64,000 nucleotides of DNA from Mesorhizobium sp. 131-2-1 (GCF_016756535.1 NZ_AP023247.1:3472501-3536500); one strand, 5' to 3'; positions 1-16,097 are shown, numbered from the stretch's first letter. Notes: generated by a model from the letters alone, not told the origin. A program made the numbers and translations.

Positions 1-291
<291 letters not shown>

Positions 292-298
292 GGCAAAT

Positions 299-404
299 GG
301 CGCGCCGCGCAAGGCCGCGGCGCGCCGATCAAATTCCTCGGCCGGTGGGCCGACCAGTCTGCGGGCATTCGGCCCGCGTTAGATGCAAGGGGTTTTCGAG
401 GACC
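299..404 (+). other. rpoB-rpoC intergenic hairpin cluster
   Basis: The 130-base gap between rpoB and rpoC is packed with inverted repeats. One is an 11-bp perfect stem at 299-309/316-326 with a 6-base loop. A 6-bp stem lies at 338-343/348-353 and another at 361-366/372-377, and a shorter GGGGT/ACCCC pair sits just before the rpoC ribosome binding site. No U-tract follows, so these look like RNA processing or attenuation structures rather than terminators. The function is inferred only. Confidence 0.5.
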
Positions 405-421
405 CCGAAAAGGAGAACGGC

Positions 422-4618
<4,197 letters not shown>

Positions 4619-4641
4619 GCGCGGCACGGACGAGAAGAAGG

Positions 4642-4666
4642 AAAGGGGCCCCAAGTGGCCCCTTTT
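4642..4666 (+). terminator. Rho-independent terminator of rpoBC
   Basis: A 9-bp perfect stem at 4642-4650 and 4657-4665 (AAAGGGGCC paired with GGCCCCTTT) encloses a 6-base loop and ends in a TTTT run. It lies 24 bases after the rpoC stop. The stem resembles the one that closes the alpha operon at 26376-26401. Confidence 0.9.
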
Positions 4667-4693
4667 CGCATTTTGGCTCCACGAGGAAATATC

Positions 4694-5359
4694 ATGAGCA
4701 AGAAGACCTGGACGGCCGTCGACGACTACATAGTTGCCTCGCTCTTCGAGGCAGATCCCGTGCTTGACGCGGTGCTGGCCGTCAATCGCGACCAGGACCT
4801 GCCGGCGATCGATGTTTCGGCCGCGCAGGGCAAGCTGTTGTCGCTGCTGGTGCGCATCCGCGGCGCAAGCAAGGTGCTCGAAATCGGCACGCTTGGCGGC
4901 TATTCGACGATCTGGATGGCGCGCGGACTGCCTGCCGACGGCAGGATCGTGACGCTTGAGCTCGATCCACACCACGCCAAGGTTGCGCGCGCGAATTTCG
5001 AGCGGGCAGGGGTTTCCGACACGATCGATCTGCACGTCGGTCCGGCACTTCAGTCGCTCGCCGCGCTGGGCGGCGAGAATGCCGGCCCGTTCGACCTGAT
5101 CTTCATCGACGCCGACAAGCCGAACAACCCGAATTATCTCGACTGGGCGATGCGGCTGTCGCGCCCGGGGACCGTCATCGTCTGCGACAACGTCATCCGC
5201 GATGGCGCCGTGGTGCATGAAAAGAGCGGCGACGCCAACGTCGAAGGCGCACGCGCCGCGTTTTCCTTCATCGGCGGCGACAAGCGGCTCGACGGCACCG
5301 CCATCCAGACCGTCGGCGCCAAGGGCTATGACGGGTTTGCCATAGCGATCGTCAAGTGA
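4694..5359 (+). CDS. Class I SAM-dependent O-methyltransferase (caffeoyl-CoA OMT type)
   Basis: A 221-aa cytosolic protein with the Methyltransf_3 fold. SAM-binding motif I is VLEIGTLGGYST, the acidic motif is FDLIFIDADKPN, and the metal-ligand region ends in VCDNVIRDG; these are typical of cation-dependent O-methyltransferases of catechol-like substrates. The natural substrate cannot be told from sequence. The start at 4694 is preferred because GAGGA precedes it; an upstream in-frame ATG at 4655 would lie inside the rpoC terminator. The gene stands alone after rpoC and converges on the Gfo/Idh/MocA gene. Confidence 0.85.
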   Translation: MSKKTWTAVDDYIVASLFEADPVLDAVLAVNRDQDLPAIDVSAAQGKLLSLLVRIRGASKVLEIGTLGGYSTIWMARGLPADGRIVTLELDPHHAKVARANFERAGVSDTIDLHVGPALQSLAALGGENAGPFDLIFIDADKPNNPNYLDWAMRLSRPGTVIVCDNVIRDGAVVHEKSGDANVEGARAAFSFIGGDKRLDGTAIQTVGAKGYDGFAIAIVK

Positions 5360-5375
5360 CATCACATCGTGAATG

Positions 5376-5615
5376 ACGATGATATCAGACCAACTCGGTC
5401 GTGCTCACTTTGTCTTCGGCTGTTCGTTTGACGACCGGCTTCCCCCAATCCGTCGCTGCTTCGCAGCGCCACCTTTCCCCCCTCCGGAGGCGCGTTGGAC
5501 GAGCGTCGGCGGCAATAGGTTCGCTCCCTTCCTCTACCCCGTCGATCGGGGGAGAGGTGGCTCGGCGTAGACGAGAAGGAGTGGGGGTCGACCTGGCACG
5601 AGCGGGCATTCCAGC
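5376..5615. repeat. Probable interspersed noncoding repeat with internal palindromes
   Basis: This gap between two convergent genes has no credible coding sequence but contains ordered palindromes: CGCTGC-TTC-GCAGCG at 5454-5468 and CCCCG-TCGAT-CGGGG at 5537-5551. Its wording (ttccccc, then gcgccacctttcccc, then cgggggagaggtgg) resembles repetitive intergenic DNA that I remember from Mesorhizobium-like genomes. There is no second copy in this window, so repeat status rests on recall and has to be checked genome-wide. Confidence 0.45.
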
Positions 5616-5644
5616 CAGGTCCGCGATCCCTTCGCATGCACAAA

Positions 5645-6580
5645 TCAGTCGAAAAACGCCTCGACCACATTGCGCTTGCCGAGCATGAAGGCGTCGGCGA
5701 CGTGCTGTAGCGGCGCCAGGTCGACGTCGGAGACGCCGGCGCGGACGATCTCGGCGAAGCGCTGGTAGAGCATAGGGTATTCTGCTTCCGGCTCGTCATG
5801 GACGATGCTGCCGTCGATGGCGAGCTTGGCGCCGCCACCCGAAAGCACCATCTTGCCCTTGTCCGTCTCGGCCAGAATGTCCCAGCTCTGCGGGCCCGTC
5901 TGCAGCCAGTCGAGCTCCATCGTCACCGGCACACCGTTCGAGGTGCGGAAGGCGACATGCGCCGCCACCGGGGATGCGCGATTCTCCGGAAAATCGAGAA
6001 CCGCCGAAGTGATGAACATCGCCGGCAGGATGTGGGTGGCGATCGACAGCGCGTTGATGCCCGGGTCGAAGACGCCAAAGCCGCCCGGCGCCCAGATCCA
6101 CTCCTGGTTCGGATGCCAGCGGCGAACGTCTTCCTTCCAGATGATGGCGGCGGAACTGATCTTGGCAGAAGCCAGGAAGGCGCGCGCGGCCTCGACGGCT
6201 GGCGCATAGCGCGAATGCCAGCTGGCGAACAGGCAGACGCCATGCTTGGCGGCAATCCGCTTCAGGTCCTCGACCTCGCTGACCGTGGCGCCTGGCGGCT
6301 TCTCAAGGAAGACATGCTTCTTTGCTTCCAGCGCGGCGCGCGCGGCATCATAGCGGAACTGCGGCGGCATGCAGAGCGAGACGGCCTCGAGTTCCGGCAC
6401 CGCATCGAGCATTGCCTCGATGGTCGGGAAATTCGGGATGCCGTCGACCTTGCCGTGCCGGCTGGCGGCGGCGATGAGCTGGTAATCCCCATCCTTCCCC
6501 AGAGCCGGAAGATGCTGGTCGCGGACGATCTTTCCCACGCCGACGATGCCGAGCTTGATGGGACCTTTGTTCGAGGGCAT
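5645..6580 (-). CDS. Gfo/Idh/MocA family oxidoreductase, D-galactose 1-dehydrogenase-like
   Basis: A 311-aa NAD(P)-dependent sugar dehydrogenase. The N-terminal Rossmann motif is GIVGVGKI at residues 10-17. The EKPP motif, with the catalytic-type lysine of the family, lies near residue 93. A second motif, RRWHPNQEWIW, matches bacterial D-galactose/L-arabinose 1-dehydrogenases as I remember them. These oxidise the aldose C1 to a lactone in a non-phosphorylating sugar pathway. No lactonase or dehydratase gene lies beside it, so the substrate assignment is an inference from family motifs. It is transcribed toward the O-methyltransferase. Confidence 0.75.
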   Translation of the reverse strand: MPSNKGPIKLGIVGVGKIVRDQHLPALGKDGDYQLIAAASRHGKVDGIPNFPTIEAMLDAVPELEAVSLCMPPQFRYDAARAALEAKKHVFLEKPPGATVSEVEDLKRIAAKHGVCLFASWHSRYAPAVEAARAFLASAKISSAAIIWKEDVRRWHPNQEWIWAPGGFGVFDPGINALSIATHILPAMFITSAVLDFPENRASPVAAHVAFRTSNGVPVTMELDWLQTGPQSWDILAETDKGKMVLSGGGAKLAIDGSIVHDEPEAEYPMLYQRFAEIVRAGVSDVDLAPLQHVADAFMLGKRNVVEAFFD

Positions 6581-6675
6581 GGGAACTCCAGGTATTGGAA
6601 GGATGGTGTGTTTCTAAGCAGGGAAGCGATGCCGGGCAAGCCGGCGTCATCAGCCGCTGCGGGCTCGATGCAAAT

Positions 6676-6957
6676 TCAGATCGGCTCGTCGAAGGTGATG
6701 ATGGACACTTCGCCTTCGAGCGCGCCCTGGTAGGCCGACAAATGCGGTTCGTCGTCGGGCGCGCCGTCCATGTCGCCGATCTGGTCGAGCTCGGCCTCGG
6801 CATAGCCTTCCGCGGCTAGCGAATCGAGCGCCTTGCGCGCCGCCGAATCGTCGTCGGGCGCCACCAGCATCACGTGGACGCCTTCCGGCTTACCGCCTTT
6901 CTTCTTCCAGACACGGCCGGTGATGATGGTGACCGGGCGCTCCTCATTGTCGTTCAC
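6676..6957 (-). CDS. Small conserved protein of unknown function (GTG start)
   Basis: A 93-aa acidic soluble protein beginning NDNEERPVTIITGRVWKKK and ending in an acidic stretch with SAYQGALEGEVSIITFDEP. No known domain recognised. The start is taken as the GTG at 6957-6955 because AAGAGG precedes it at proper spacing; an upstream ATG at 7029 would add a basic, unlikely N-terminus. The chain alternates hydrophobic strands and acidic helices, with no signal peptide or membrane segment. It lies 95 bases upstream of the sugar dehydrogenase on the same strand, so the two could be co-transcribed. Confidence 0.7.
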   Translation of the reverse strand: MNDNEERPVTIITGRVWKKKGGKPEGVHVMLVAPDDDSAARKALDSLAAEGYAEAELDQIGDMDGAPDDEPHLSAYQGALEGEVSIITFDEPI

Positions 6958-7155
6958 GTGCTGATTCCTCTTGGCAACGGGCGGGCGAGGGCATTTCTGC
7001 TGCTCAAGCCGCCTTTTGGCATGAAGCATGGCCGGACGACAGTCAAAAGCCGGTCACTTTCTTCCTCGCCCTTGCAAAAAGACGCAAGAAAATTACATGC
7101 GTTTTTCGCATGGCTGCCAAGCCCCGGTCTGCACGCAATATTTGCCAGCGCGGGG

Positions 7156-7184
7156 TTGACGGTTCGAAGGGTTGCGAGTAGAAG
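7156..7184 (+). promoter_or_regulatory. Candidate promoter of the str ribosomal operon
   Basis: TTGACG at 7156-7161, a 17-base spacer and TAGAAG at 7179-7184 form a good -35/-10 pair for the rhizobial housekeeping sigma factor. It is the best match seen in the gap before rpsL. It predicts a leader of about 240 bases. Confidence 0.5.
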
Positions 7185-7430
7185 CCGCCCAGTCAGAACC
7201 GATGTGAGGCTTTCCTTTTCGAGGCGACACGCCTTGGAGTTTGCCTCAAACAGGGTTCGTTTTACGAGCGAAAAGACATTTCCGGCGCGCATGAAGCGGT
7301 TTCCGCTTCCTCTGCAATTTGTTCGGGCAGGACCGCGAGGCGCGGTGTGTTGCCCGAATTTGCGTATGGAAACGACGCTTTGAGCGGCCCTGACCGGGCA
7401 AGACACGGAATTGAGAGACAAGAGGGTTTA
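7185..7430 (+). other. Structured 5' leader of the str operon
   Basis: The region from 6958 to 7430 carries no supported gene. The part downstream of the candidate promoter contains several hairpins. One is AGGCG-ACA-CGCCT near 7222. Another is GAAGCGG-TTT-CCGCTTC at 7293-7309. The third is a large two-part one in which TTCGGGCA at 7322-7329 pairs with TGCCCGAA at 7350-7357 around an inner ACCGCG-AGG-CGCGGT stem at 7332-7346. It may be a ribosomal-protein feedback site, but no known Rfam-like leader is recognised. Confidence 0.45.
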
Positions 7431-7802
7431 ATGCCTACCGTCAACCAGCTGATCCGCAAGCCGCGCCTGGCGCCGGTGAAGCGAAACAAGGTCCCGGCCA
7501 TGCAGCAGAACCCGCAGAAGCGGGGCGTCTGCACGCGCGTCTACACGACGACGCCGAAGAAGCCGAACTCGGCGCTGCGCAAGGTGGCCAAGATCCGCCT
7601 GACCAATGGTTTCGAAGTGATCGGCTACATCCCGGGCGAAGGCCACAACCTGCAGGAACACTCCGTGGTCATGATCCGCGGCGGCCGCGTCAAGGACCTT
7701 CCGGGTGTCCGCTACCACATCATCCGCGGCGTGCTCGACACGCAGGGTGTGAAGAACCGCAAGCAGCGCCGTTCGAAATACGGTGCCAAGCGCCCGAAGT
7801 AA
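7431..7802 (+). CDS. rpsL: 30S ribosomal protein S12
   Basis: A 123-aa decoding-centre protein, first gene of the str operon. The start at 7431 ([11 protein letters not shown]) is the conserved one and has a GAGAGACAAGAGGG purine stretch upstream. The streptomycin-relevant lysines are wild type: Lys43 in [11 protein letters not shown] and Lys88 in [11 protein letters not shown], so no target-site resistance is predicted. The Asp89 that is methylthiolated in E. coli is also conserved. The gene is followed 64 bases later by rpsG, whose ribosome binding region repeats the same TTGAGAGACAA wording. Confidence 0.99.
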   Translation: MPTVNQLIRKPRLAPVKRNKVPAMQQNPQKRGVCTRVYTTTPKKPNSALRKVAKIRLTNGFEVIGYIPGEGHNLQEHSVVMIRGGRVKDLPGVRYHIIRGVLDTQGVKNRKQRRSKYGAKRPK

Positions 7803-7854
7803 GGTTTTCCGGCTTCGGCGCTTTTTTTGACTGCGCCGGGCTATGAGAGATTGA

Positions 7855-8337
<483 letters not shown>

Positions 8338-8366
8338 AGCGCGAACGAGACTGAGAGGCACCTACC

Positions 8367-10457
<2,091 letters not shown>

Positions 10458-10522
10458 CTCGAGCGGGTTGCACGAGACCTTAATTCAAGCCCCGCACGGG
10501 CAAGCAGGAATGGAGACATCAC

Positions 10523-11698
10523 ATGGCAAAAGGTAAATTCGAGCGCACCAAGCCGCATGTGAACATTGGCACGATCGGCCACGTCGATCATGGCAAGACG
10601 TCGCTGACGGCGGCGATCACGAAGTATTTTGGCGAATACAAGCGCTATGACCAGATCGACGCAGCGCCGGAAGAGAAGGCGCGCGGCATCACCATTTCGA
10701 CGGCGCACGTCGAGTACGAGACGGCCAACCGTCACTATGCCCACGTCGACTGCCCCGGCCACGCCGACTATGTGAAGAACATGATCACCGGCGCCGCGCA
10801 GATGGACGGCGCGATCCTGGTGGTTTCGGCCGCCGACGGCCCGATGCCGCAGACCCGCGAGCACATCCTGCTCGCCCGCCAGGTCGGCGTGCCGTCGATC
10901 GTGGTGTTCCTGAACAAGGTCGACCAGGTCGACGACGCCGAGCTGCTCGAGCTGGTCGAGCTCGAGGTTCGCGAGCTCTTGACCAAGAACGAGTTCCCCG
11001 GCGACGACATTCCGATCGTCAAGGGTTCGGCGCTGGCCGCACTTGAGGATTCGAACAAGACCATCGGCGAGGACGCGATCCGCGAGCTGATGGCGCAGGT
11101 CGACGCCTACATCCCGACGCCGGTTCGTCCGCTGGACAAGCCGTTCCTGATGCCGATCGAAGACGTGTTCTCGATCTCGGGCCGCGGCACGGTCGTGACC
11201 GGCCGCGTCGAGCGCGGCGTGGTCAAGGTCGGCGAGGAACTCGAGATCGTCGGCATCCGTCCGACGACCAAGACGACCTGCACGGGCGTCGAGATGTTCC
11301 GCAAGCTGCTCGACCAGGGCCAGGCCGGCGACAACATCGGCGCGCTGCTGCGCGGCGTCGACCGTGAAGGCGTCGAGCGCGGCCAGGTCCTGGCCAAGCC
11401 GGGCTCGGTGAAGCCGCACAAGAAGTTCGTGGCCGAAGCCTACATCCTGACCAAGGACGAAGGCGGCCGCCACACGCCGTTCTTCACCAACTACCGTCCG
11501 CAGTTCTACTTCCGCACCACCGACGTGACCGGCATCGTGACGCTGCCGGCGGGCACCGAGATGGTGATGCCTGGCGACAACATCACGGTCGACGTCGAGC
11601 TGATCGTGCCGATCGCCATGGAAGAGAAGCTGCGCTTCGCCATCCGTGAAGGCGGCCGCACCGTCGGTGCCGGCATCGTCGTCACCATCAAAGAATAA
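10523..11698 (+). CDS. tuf: Elongation factor Tu
   Basis: A 391-aa GTPase that delivers aminoacyl-tRNA to the ribosome. The G1 motif GHVDHGKT is at residues 19-26, DCPGHADY is the switch II motif, and NKVDQVDD carries the NKxD guanine-binding element. Domains II and III are complete, ending in [10 protein letters not shown]. Most rhizobia carry a second tuf copy elsewhere; only one lies in this window. Its partner EF-Ts is encoded at 35988. The tuf-rpsJ gap contains a GCGGGC/GCCCGC hairpin at 11720-11740 without a U-tract, so read-through into the S10 genes is likely. Confidence 0.99.
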   Translation: MAKGKFERTKPHVNIGTIGHVDHGKTSLTAAITKYFGEYKRYDQIDAAPEEKARGITISTAHVEYETANRHYAHVDCPGHADYVKNMITGAAQMDGAILVVSAADGPMPQTREHILLARQVGVPSIVVFLNKVDQVDDAELLELVELEVRELLTKNEFPGDDIPIVKGSALAALEDSNKTIGEDAIRELMAQVDAYIPTPVRPLDKPFLMPIEDVFSISGRGTVVTGRVERGVVKVGEELEIVGIRPTTKTTCTGVEMFRKLLDQGQAGDNIGALLRGVDREGVERGQVLAKPGSVKPHKKFVAEAYILTKDEGGRHTPFFTNYRPQFYFRTTDVTGIVTLPAGTEMVMPGDNITVDVELIVPIAMEEKLRFAIREGGRTVGAGIVVTIKE

Positions 11699-11766
11699 TT
11701 GGACTTAAACCGATCTGTCGCGGGCGCGGAAGTTGCCCGCGCCGCGCCAGAACAAGGAAGTGACGC

Positions 11767-12075
11767 ATGAACGGACAGAATATCCGCATCCGCCTTAAGG
11801 CGTTTGATCACCGCGTGCTCGACGCCTCGACGCGGGAGATCGTGTCGACGGCCAAGCGCACCGGCGCCAACGTCCGCGGCCCCATTCCGCTGCCGACGCG
11901 GATCGAAAAGTTCACGGTCAACCGGTCGCCTCACGTCGACAAGAAGAGCCGCGAGCAGTTCGAGATGCGCACGCACAAGCGTCTGCTCGACATCGTCGAT
12001 CCGACCCCGCAGACGGTCGATGCTTTGATGAAGCTCGACCTCGCCGCCGGTGTCGACGTCGAGATCAAGCTCTAA
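11767..12075 (+). CDS. rpsJ: 30S ribosomal protein S10
   Basis: A 102-aa head protein of the 30S subunit that also acts as NusE in antitermination complexes. The N-terminus [19 protein letters not shown] is canonical, and the exposed loop [19 protein letters not shown] that contacts 16S rRNA is intact. It is the first gene of the S10 cluster. AAGGAAGTGACGC supplies a strong ribosome binding site. A 94-base gap with a duplicated sequence separates it from rplC. Confidence 0.99.
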   Translation: MNGQNIRIRLKAFDHRVLDASTREIVSTAKRTGANVRGPIPLPTRIEKFTVNRSPHVDKKSREQFEMRTHKRLLDIVDPTPQTVDALMKLDLAAGVDVEIKL

Positions 12076-12157
12076 GGAACAAGAGGCGCGGGGCGACCCG
12101 GAACTCTGAAGGAACAAGAGGCGTGGAGGGGCGACAGCCCCGACAGGGAACTCTAAA
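12070..12157 (+). repeat. Imperfect tandem duplication in the rpsJ-rplC gap
   Basis: The segment CTCTAAGGAACAAGAGGCG at 12070-12088, which includes the rpsJ stop codon, is repeated as CTCTGAAGGAACAAGAGGCG at 12104-12123. A third start of the unit, CTCTAAAGGAA, appears at 12151-12161. Each unit carries a GGAACAAGAGG ribosome-binding-like core. The effect is to place several purine-rich Shine-Dalgarno-like sites ahead of the rplC start at 12170. Confidence 0.75.
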
Positions 12158-12169
12158 GGAATTGAACCG

Positions 12170-12886
12170 ATGCGTTCAGGTGTGATTGCAAAGAAGGTGG
12201 GAATGACCCGCATCTATAACGATGCAGGGGAACATGTTCCCGTCACCGTTCTCCAGATGGAGAATTGCCAGGTCGTGGCGCAGCGCACGCAAGAGAAGAA
12301 CGGCTACACCGCCGTCCAGCTCGGCGTTGGCCTTGCCAAGGTGAAGAACACGTCGAAGGCGATGCGCGGCCATTTCGCCGCCGCTTCCGTCGAGCCGAAG
12401 GCGAAGCTCGCCGAATTCCGCGTCTCCGCCGACAACATGATCGACGTCGGCGCCGAGATCACTGTCGAGCACTTCGTCGCCGGCCAGAAGGTCGACGTCA
12501 CCGGCACCTCGACCGGCAAGGGTTTCCAGGGCGTGATCAAGCGGCACCACATGGGTGGTGGCCGCGCCACGCACGGTAACTCGGTCTCGCACCGTACGCA
12601 CGGCTCGACCGGTCAGCGCCAGGACCCCGGCAAGGTGTTCAAGGGCAAGAAGATGGCCGGCCACATGGGTGACGTTCGCGTCACCACGCAGAACGTCGAG
12701 GTCGTTTCGACCGACGCCGACCGCGGCCTGATCCTGATCCGCGGCGCGGTTCCCGGCGTCAAGGGCGCCTGGATCCTGGTCCGCGACGCAGCCAAGGTGG
12801 CGCTGCCGGCCAATGCGCCGAAGCCTGCCGCGATCCGCGCTGGCGCCGCCAAGAATGAAGCCCCGGCTACCGAGGGAGCGGAATAA
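12170..12886 (+). CDS. rplC: 50S ribosomal protein L3
   Basis: A 238-aa early-assembly protein that reaches toward the peptidyl-transferase centre. The conserved loop [15 protein letters not shown] contains the glutamine that PrmB methylates in other bacteria. It is about 30 residues longer than the E. coli protein because of an Ala/Pro/Glu-rich C-terminal tail ([19 protein letters not shown]), common among alphaproteobacteria. The stop overlaps the rplD start by one base (TAATG), so translation is probably coupled. Confidence 0.98.
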   Translation: MRSGVIAKKVGMTRIYNDAGEHVPVTVLQMENCQVVAQRTQEKNGYTAVQLGVGLAKVKNTSKAMRGHFAAASVEPKAKLAEFRVSADNMIDVGAEITVEHFVAGQKVDVTGTSTGKGFQGVIKRHHMGGGRATHGNSVSHRTHGSTGQRQDPGKVFKGKKMAGHMGDVRVTTQNVEVVSTDADRGLILIRGAVPGVKGAWILVRDAAKVALPANAPKPAAIRAGAAKNEAPATEGAE

Positions 12887-13506
12887 TGGACCTCAAGATC
12901 ACAACGCTGGGCGGCAAAGACGCCGGCAAGGTGAAACTCTCCGAGGAGATTTTCGGCCTTGATCCGCGCGAGGACATCCTGCAGCGCGTCGTGCGCTGGC
13001 AGCTGGCCAAGAAGCAGCAGGGCACGCACAAGGCCAAGGGCCGCGCCGAGATCGCGCGCACCGGCGCCAAGATGTACAAGCAGAAGGGTACGGGCCGCGC
13101 CCGCCACCATTCGGCTCGCGCTCCGCAGTTCCGCGGCGGCGGCAAGGCGCACGGCCCGGTCGTGCGCAGCCACGAGCACGACCTGCCGAAGAAGGTGCGC
13201 GCGCTCGGCCTCAAGCATGCTCTCTCGGCCAAGGCCAAGAGCGCGTCGATCATCATCGTCGATGAGCTGAAGCTGACCGAGGCCAAGACCAAGGCGCTGG
13301 TTGCGAATTTCGAGACGCTTGGCCTGACCAACGCGCTCGTCATCGGCGGCGCCGAGCTCGACCAGAATTTCAAGCTGGCGGCGACCAACATTCCGAACAT
13401 CGACGTGCTGCCCATCCAGGGCATCAACGTCTACGACATTCTGCGCCGCGGCACGCTGGTCCTTTCCAAGGCCGCCGTCGAGGCTCTCGAGGAGCGCTTC
13501 AAATGA
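12886..13506 (+). CDS. rplD: 50S ribosomal protein L4
   Basis: A 206-aa protein that lines the nascent-peptide exit tunnel. The extended internal loop [21 protein letters not shown], which reaches the tunnel wall, is complete. In gammaproteobacteria L4 represses the S10 operon through its leader; here the S10 genes follow str directly and no comparable leader is recognised. The gene overlaps rplC by one base and rplW by four. Confidence 0.98.
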   Translation: MDLKITTLGGKDAGKVKLSEEIFGLDPREDILQRVVRWQLAKKQQGTHKAKGRAEIARTGAKMYKQKGTGRARHHSARAPQFRGGGKAHGPVVRSHEHDLPKKVRALGLKHALSAKAKSASIIIVDELKLTEAKTKALVANFETLGLTNALVIGGAELDQNFKLAATNIPNIDVLPIQGINVYDILRRGTLVLSKAAVEALEERFK

Positions 13507-13796
13507 CCGACCTTCGTCACTACGACGTGATCGTCTCGCCGGCGATCACCGAAAAGTCGACCATGGCTTCCGAGCAGAACCAGGTCGTCTTCAACGTCGC
13601 CAAGAAGGCGTCGAAGCCGGAAATCAAGGCCGCCGTCGAAGCCCTCTTCGGCGTCAAGGTTACGGCCGTGAACACGCTTGTCCGCAAGGGCAAGATCAAG
13701 CGCTTCCGCGGCACGATCGGCCGCCAGGGCGACGTCAAGAAGGCGGTTGTGACGCTGGCCGACGGCCAGTCGATCGACGTCGCGACGGGTCTCTGA
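13503..13796 (+). CDS. rplW: 50S ribosomal protein L23
   Basis: A 97-aa protein at the tunnel exit and a docking site for trigger factor and the signal recognition particle. The N-terminal [19 protein letters not shown] and the rRNA-binding segment [18 protein letters not shown] are typical. It starts in a 4-base ATGA overlap with rplD, which indicates translational coupling. Confidence 0.98.
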   Translation: MTDLRHYDVIVSPAITEKSTMASEQNQVVFNVAKKASKPEIKAAVEALFGVKVTAVNTLVRKGKIKRFRGTIGRQGDVKKAVVTLADGQSIDVATGL

Positions 13797-13818
13797 GCTA
13801 GGCCGCGAGGACAGGACA

Positions 13819-14652
13819 ATGGCACTCAAGAAATTCAACCCGGTAACGCCGAGCACCCGCCAGCTGGTCATCGTCGACCGCTCGGGCCTCTACAAGGGCA
13901 AGCCCGTCAAGGGCCTGACCGAAGGCCTGACCAAGTCGGGCGGCCGCAACAATTACGGCCGCATCACGGCCCGCTTCATCGGCGGCGGTCACAAGCGTTC
14001 GTACCGCATCATCGACTTCAAGCGCCGCAAGTTCGACGTCGTCGGTACGGTCGAGCGGATCGAATACGATCCGAACCGCACCGCCTTCATCGCGCTGATC
14101 AAGTATGACGATGGCGAGCTGTCCTACATCATCGCCCCGCAGCGCCTTGCCGCCGGCGACAAGATCGTGGCCGGCGAAGCGGTCGACGTGAAGCCGGGCA
14201 ATGCGATGCCGCTGGCCTCGATGCCGGTCGGCACGATCGTCCACAACATCGAGCTGAAGCCGGGCAAGGGCGGCCAGGTCGCCCGTTCGGCGGGCGGTTA
14301 CGCCCAGCTCGTCGGCCGTGACCAGGGGATGGCGATCCTGCGCCTCAACTCGGGCGAGCAGCGCATCGTGCACGGCTCCTGCATGGCAACCGTCGGCGCG
14401 GTGTCGAACCCCGACCACGGCAACATCAATGACGGCAAGGCCGGCCGCACCGTGTGGCGCGGCAAGCGTCCGCACAATCGCGGCGTGGCCATGAACCCGG
14501 TCGATCACCCGCACGGCGGCGGCGAAGGCCGCACCTCGGGTGGCCGTCATCCGGTTTCGCCTTGGGGCAAGCCGACCAAGGGCAAGAAGACGCGGTCCAA
14601 CAAGGCGACCGACAAGTTCATCGTGCGCTCGCGCCATCAGCGCAAGAGCTAA
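13819..14652 (+). CDS. rplB: 50S ribosomal protein L2
   Basis: A 277-aa primary 23S rRNA-binding protein needed for subunit joining and peptidyl-transferase assembly. The near-invariant C-terminal segment [19 protein letters not shown], including the functionally important histidine, is intact. Length is standard. AGGACAGGACA precedes the start. Confidence 0.99.
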   Translation: MALKKFNPVTPSTRQLVIVDRSGLYKGKPVKGLTEGLTKSGGRNNYGRITARFIGGGHKRSYRIIDFKRRKFDVVGTVERIEYDPNRTAFIALIKYDDGELSYIIAPQRLAAGDKIVAGEAVDVKPGNAMPLASMPVGTIVHNIELKPGKGGQVARSAGGYAQLVGRDQGMAILRLNSGEQRIVHGSCMATVGAVSNPDHGNINDGKAGRTVWRGKRPHNRGVAMNPVDHPHGGGEGRTSGGRHPVSPWGKPTKGKKTRSNKATDKFIVRSRHQRKS

Positions 14653-14668
14653 GAAGAGGTAACGCCAA

Positions 14669-14947
14669 GTGACTCGTTCGATTTGGAAAGGCCCCTTCAT
14701 CGACGGCTACCTTCTCAAGAAGGTGGACAAGGTTCGTGAAGGCGGTCGCAATGAGGTGATCAAGATGTGGAGCCGTCGCTCCACCATCCTGCCGCAGTTC
14801 GTCGGCTTCACCTTCGGTGTCTATAACGGCCAGAAGCATGTTCCCGTCTCCGTGAACGAGGACATGGTCGGTCACAAGTTCGGTGAATTCGCTCCGACCC
14901 GGACCTATTACGGTCACGGCGCGGATAAGAAGGCGAAGAGGAAATAA
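14669..14947 (+). CDS. rpsS: 30S ribosomal protein S19 (GTG start)
   Basis: A 92-aa protein of the 30S head near the A-site finger. The start codon is GTG at 14669 ([17 protein letters not shown] follows), with AAGAAGAGG 10 bases upstream. No in-frame ATG lies near that would keep the conserved N-terminus, so the GTG is firm. It is followed after two bases by rplV. A weaker start codon within a run of ATG-started ribosomal genes may adjust the amount of S19. Confidence 0.98.
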   Translation: MTRSIWKGPFIDGYLLKKVDKVREGGRNEVIKMWSRRSTILPQFVGFTFGVYNGQKHVPVSVNEDMVGHKFGEFAPTRTYYGHGADKKAKRK

Positions 14948-14949
14948 TC

Positions 14950-15339
14950 ATGGGCAAGGCCAAAGCTCCGCGCAGGCTTGCTGACAACGAGGCGCGCGCC
15001 GTCCTGCGCACGATCCGTATCAGCCCGCAGAAGCTGAACCTGGTTGCCGCGCTGATCCGCGGCAAGAAGGTCGCGACAGCGCTTTCCGACCTCGAATTCT
15101 CGGCCAAGCGGATTTCCGGCACGGTCAAGAAGACGCTGGAATCGGCGATCGCCAACGCGGAAAACAACCACGACCTCGACGTCGATGCGCTGATCGTGGC
15201 GGAAGCCTATGTCGGCAAGTCGATCGTCATGAAGCGGTTCCATGCTCGTGGCCGTGGTCGCGCCAGCCGTATCGAGAAGCCGTTCTCGCACCTCACGATC
15301 GTCGTTCGTGAAGTCGAGGAAAAAGGGGAGGCCGCATAA
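14950..15339 (+). CDS. rplV: 50S ribosomal protein L22
   Basis: A 129-aa protein with a long beta-hairpin that lines the exit tunnel. The conserved [20 protein letters not shown] and the tip region [18 protein letters not shown], a macrolide-resistance hot spot in other species, are unaltered in layout. The stop codon overlaps the rpsC start by one base. Confidence 0.98.
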   Translation: MGKAKAPRRLADNEARAVLRTIRISPQKLNLVAALIRGKKVATALSDLEFSAKRISGTVKKTLESAIANAENNHDLDVDALIVAEAYVGKSIVMKRFHARGRGRASRIEKPFSHLTIVVREVEEKGEAA

Positions 15340-16070
15340 TGGGCCAGAAAGTCAATCCGATCGGGCTGCGTCTCGGCATCAACCGCACCTGGGATTCGCG
15401 CTGGTTCGCGAACACCGGCGAGTACGGCCAGCTGCTGCATGAGGACATCAAGATCCGCAAGTATCTTGAGAAGGAACTCAAGCAGGCCGCGATCTCCAAG
15501 GTCGTGATCGAGCGTCCGCACAAGAAGTGCCGCGTCACCATCCACGCAGCGCGTCCGGGCCTGATCATCGGCAAGAAGGGCGCCGACATCGAGAAGCTTC
15601 GCAAGAAGCTGATGGAGATGACGAAGTCCGAGACGCACCTCAACATCGTCGAGGTGCGCAAGCCGGAAATCGACGCCACGCTGATCGCGCAGTCGATCGC
15701 CCAGCAGCTGGAGCGCCGCATCGCGTTCCGCCGCGCTATGAAGCGCGCCGTTCAGTCGGCGATGCGTCTCGGCGCCGAGGGCATCCGCATCAACTGCTCG
15801 GGTCGTCTGGGCGGCGCCGAAATCGCGCGCATGGAATGGTACCGCGAAGGTCGCGTGCCGCTGCATACGCTGCGCGCCGATGTCGACTACGGCACGGCCG
15901 AGGCGAACACCGCTTACGGCATCTGCGGCGTCAAGGTCTGGGTGTTCAAGGGCGAGATCCTCGAGCACGACCCGATGGCGTCCGAGCGCCGGGCCACCGA
16001 GGGCGATCATGCGCATGGCGGCAGCGCCGGTGGTGAGCGCGAGCGCGGTCGCCGTCGCGAAAACGCCTGA
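15339..16070 (+). CDS. rpsC: 30S ribosomal protein S3
   Basis: A 243-aa protein at the mRNA entry channel with helicase-assisting function. The KH domain motif [17 protein letters not shown] (IGxxG signature) lies around residues 65-82, and the C-terminal S3 domain with [17 protein letters not shown] follows. A short basic tail ([13 protein letters not shown]) ends the protein. It overlaps rplV by one base. Confidence 0.99.
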   Translation: MGQKVNPIGLRLGINRTWDSRWFANTGEYGQLLHEDIKIRKYLEKELKQAAISKVVIERPHKKCRVTIHAARPGLIIGKKGADIEKLRKKLMEMTKSETHLNIVEVRKPEIDATLIAQSIAQQLERRIAFRRAMKRAVQSAMRLGAEGIRINCSGRLGGAEIARMEWYREGRVPLHTLRADVDYGTAEANTAYGICGVKVWVFKGEILEHDPMASERRATEGDHAHGGSAGGERERGRRRENA

Positions 16071-16097
16071 GACATTTGAGAATTTGGAGTTAGAACG

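Noticed and set aside
5362..5838. Overlapping short ORFs on both strands in the convergent gap after the O-methyltransferase
   Set aside because: They run through palindromic, repeat-like DNA and into the 3' end of the dehydrogenase; translations are low-complexity Ser/Arg/Pro.
6874..7383. A 169-codon plus-strand ORF in the rpsL upstream region
   Set aside because: It overlaps the small GTG-start gene, the promoter and the hairpin leader, has no ribosome binding site, and its protein resembles no family.
14669..14671. Possible sequencing error at the rpsS start (GTG)
   Set aside because: GTG starts for rpsS are plausible, the ribosome binding site is good and the conserved N-terminus begins exactly there.
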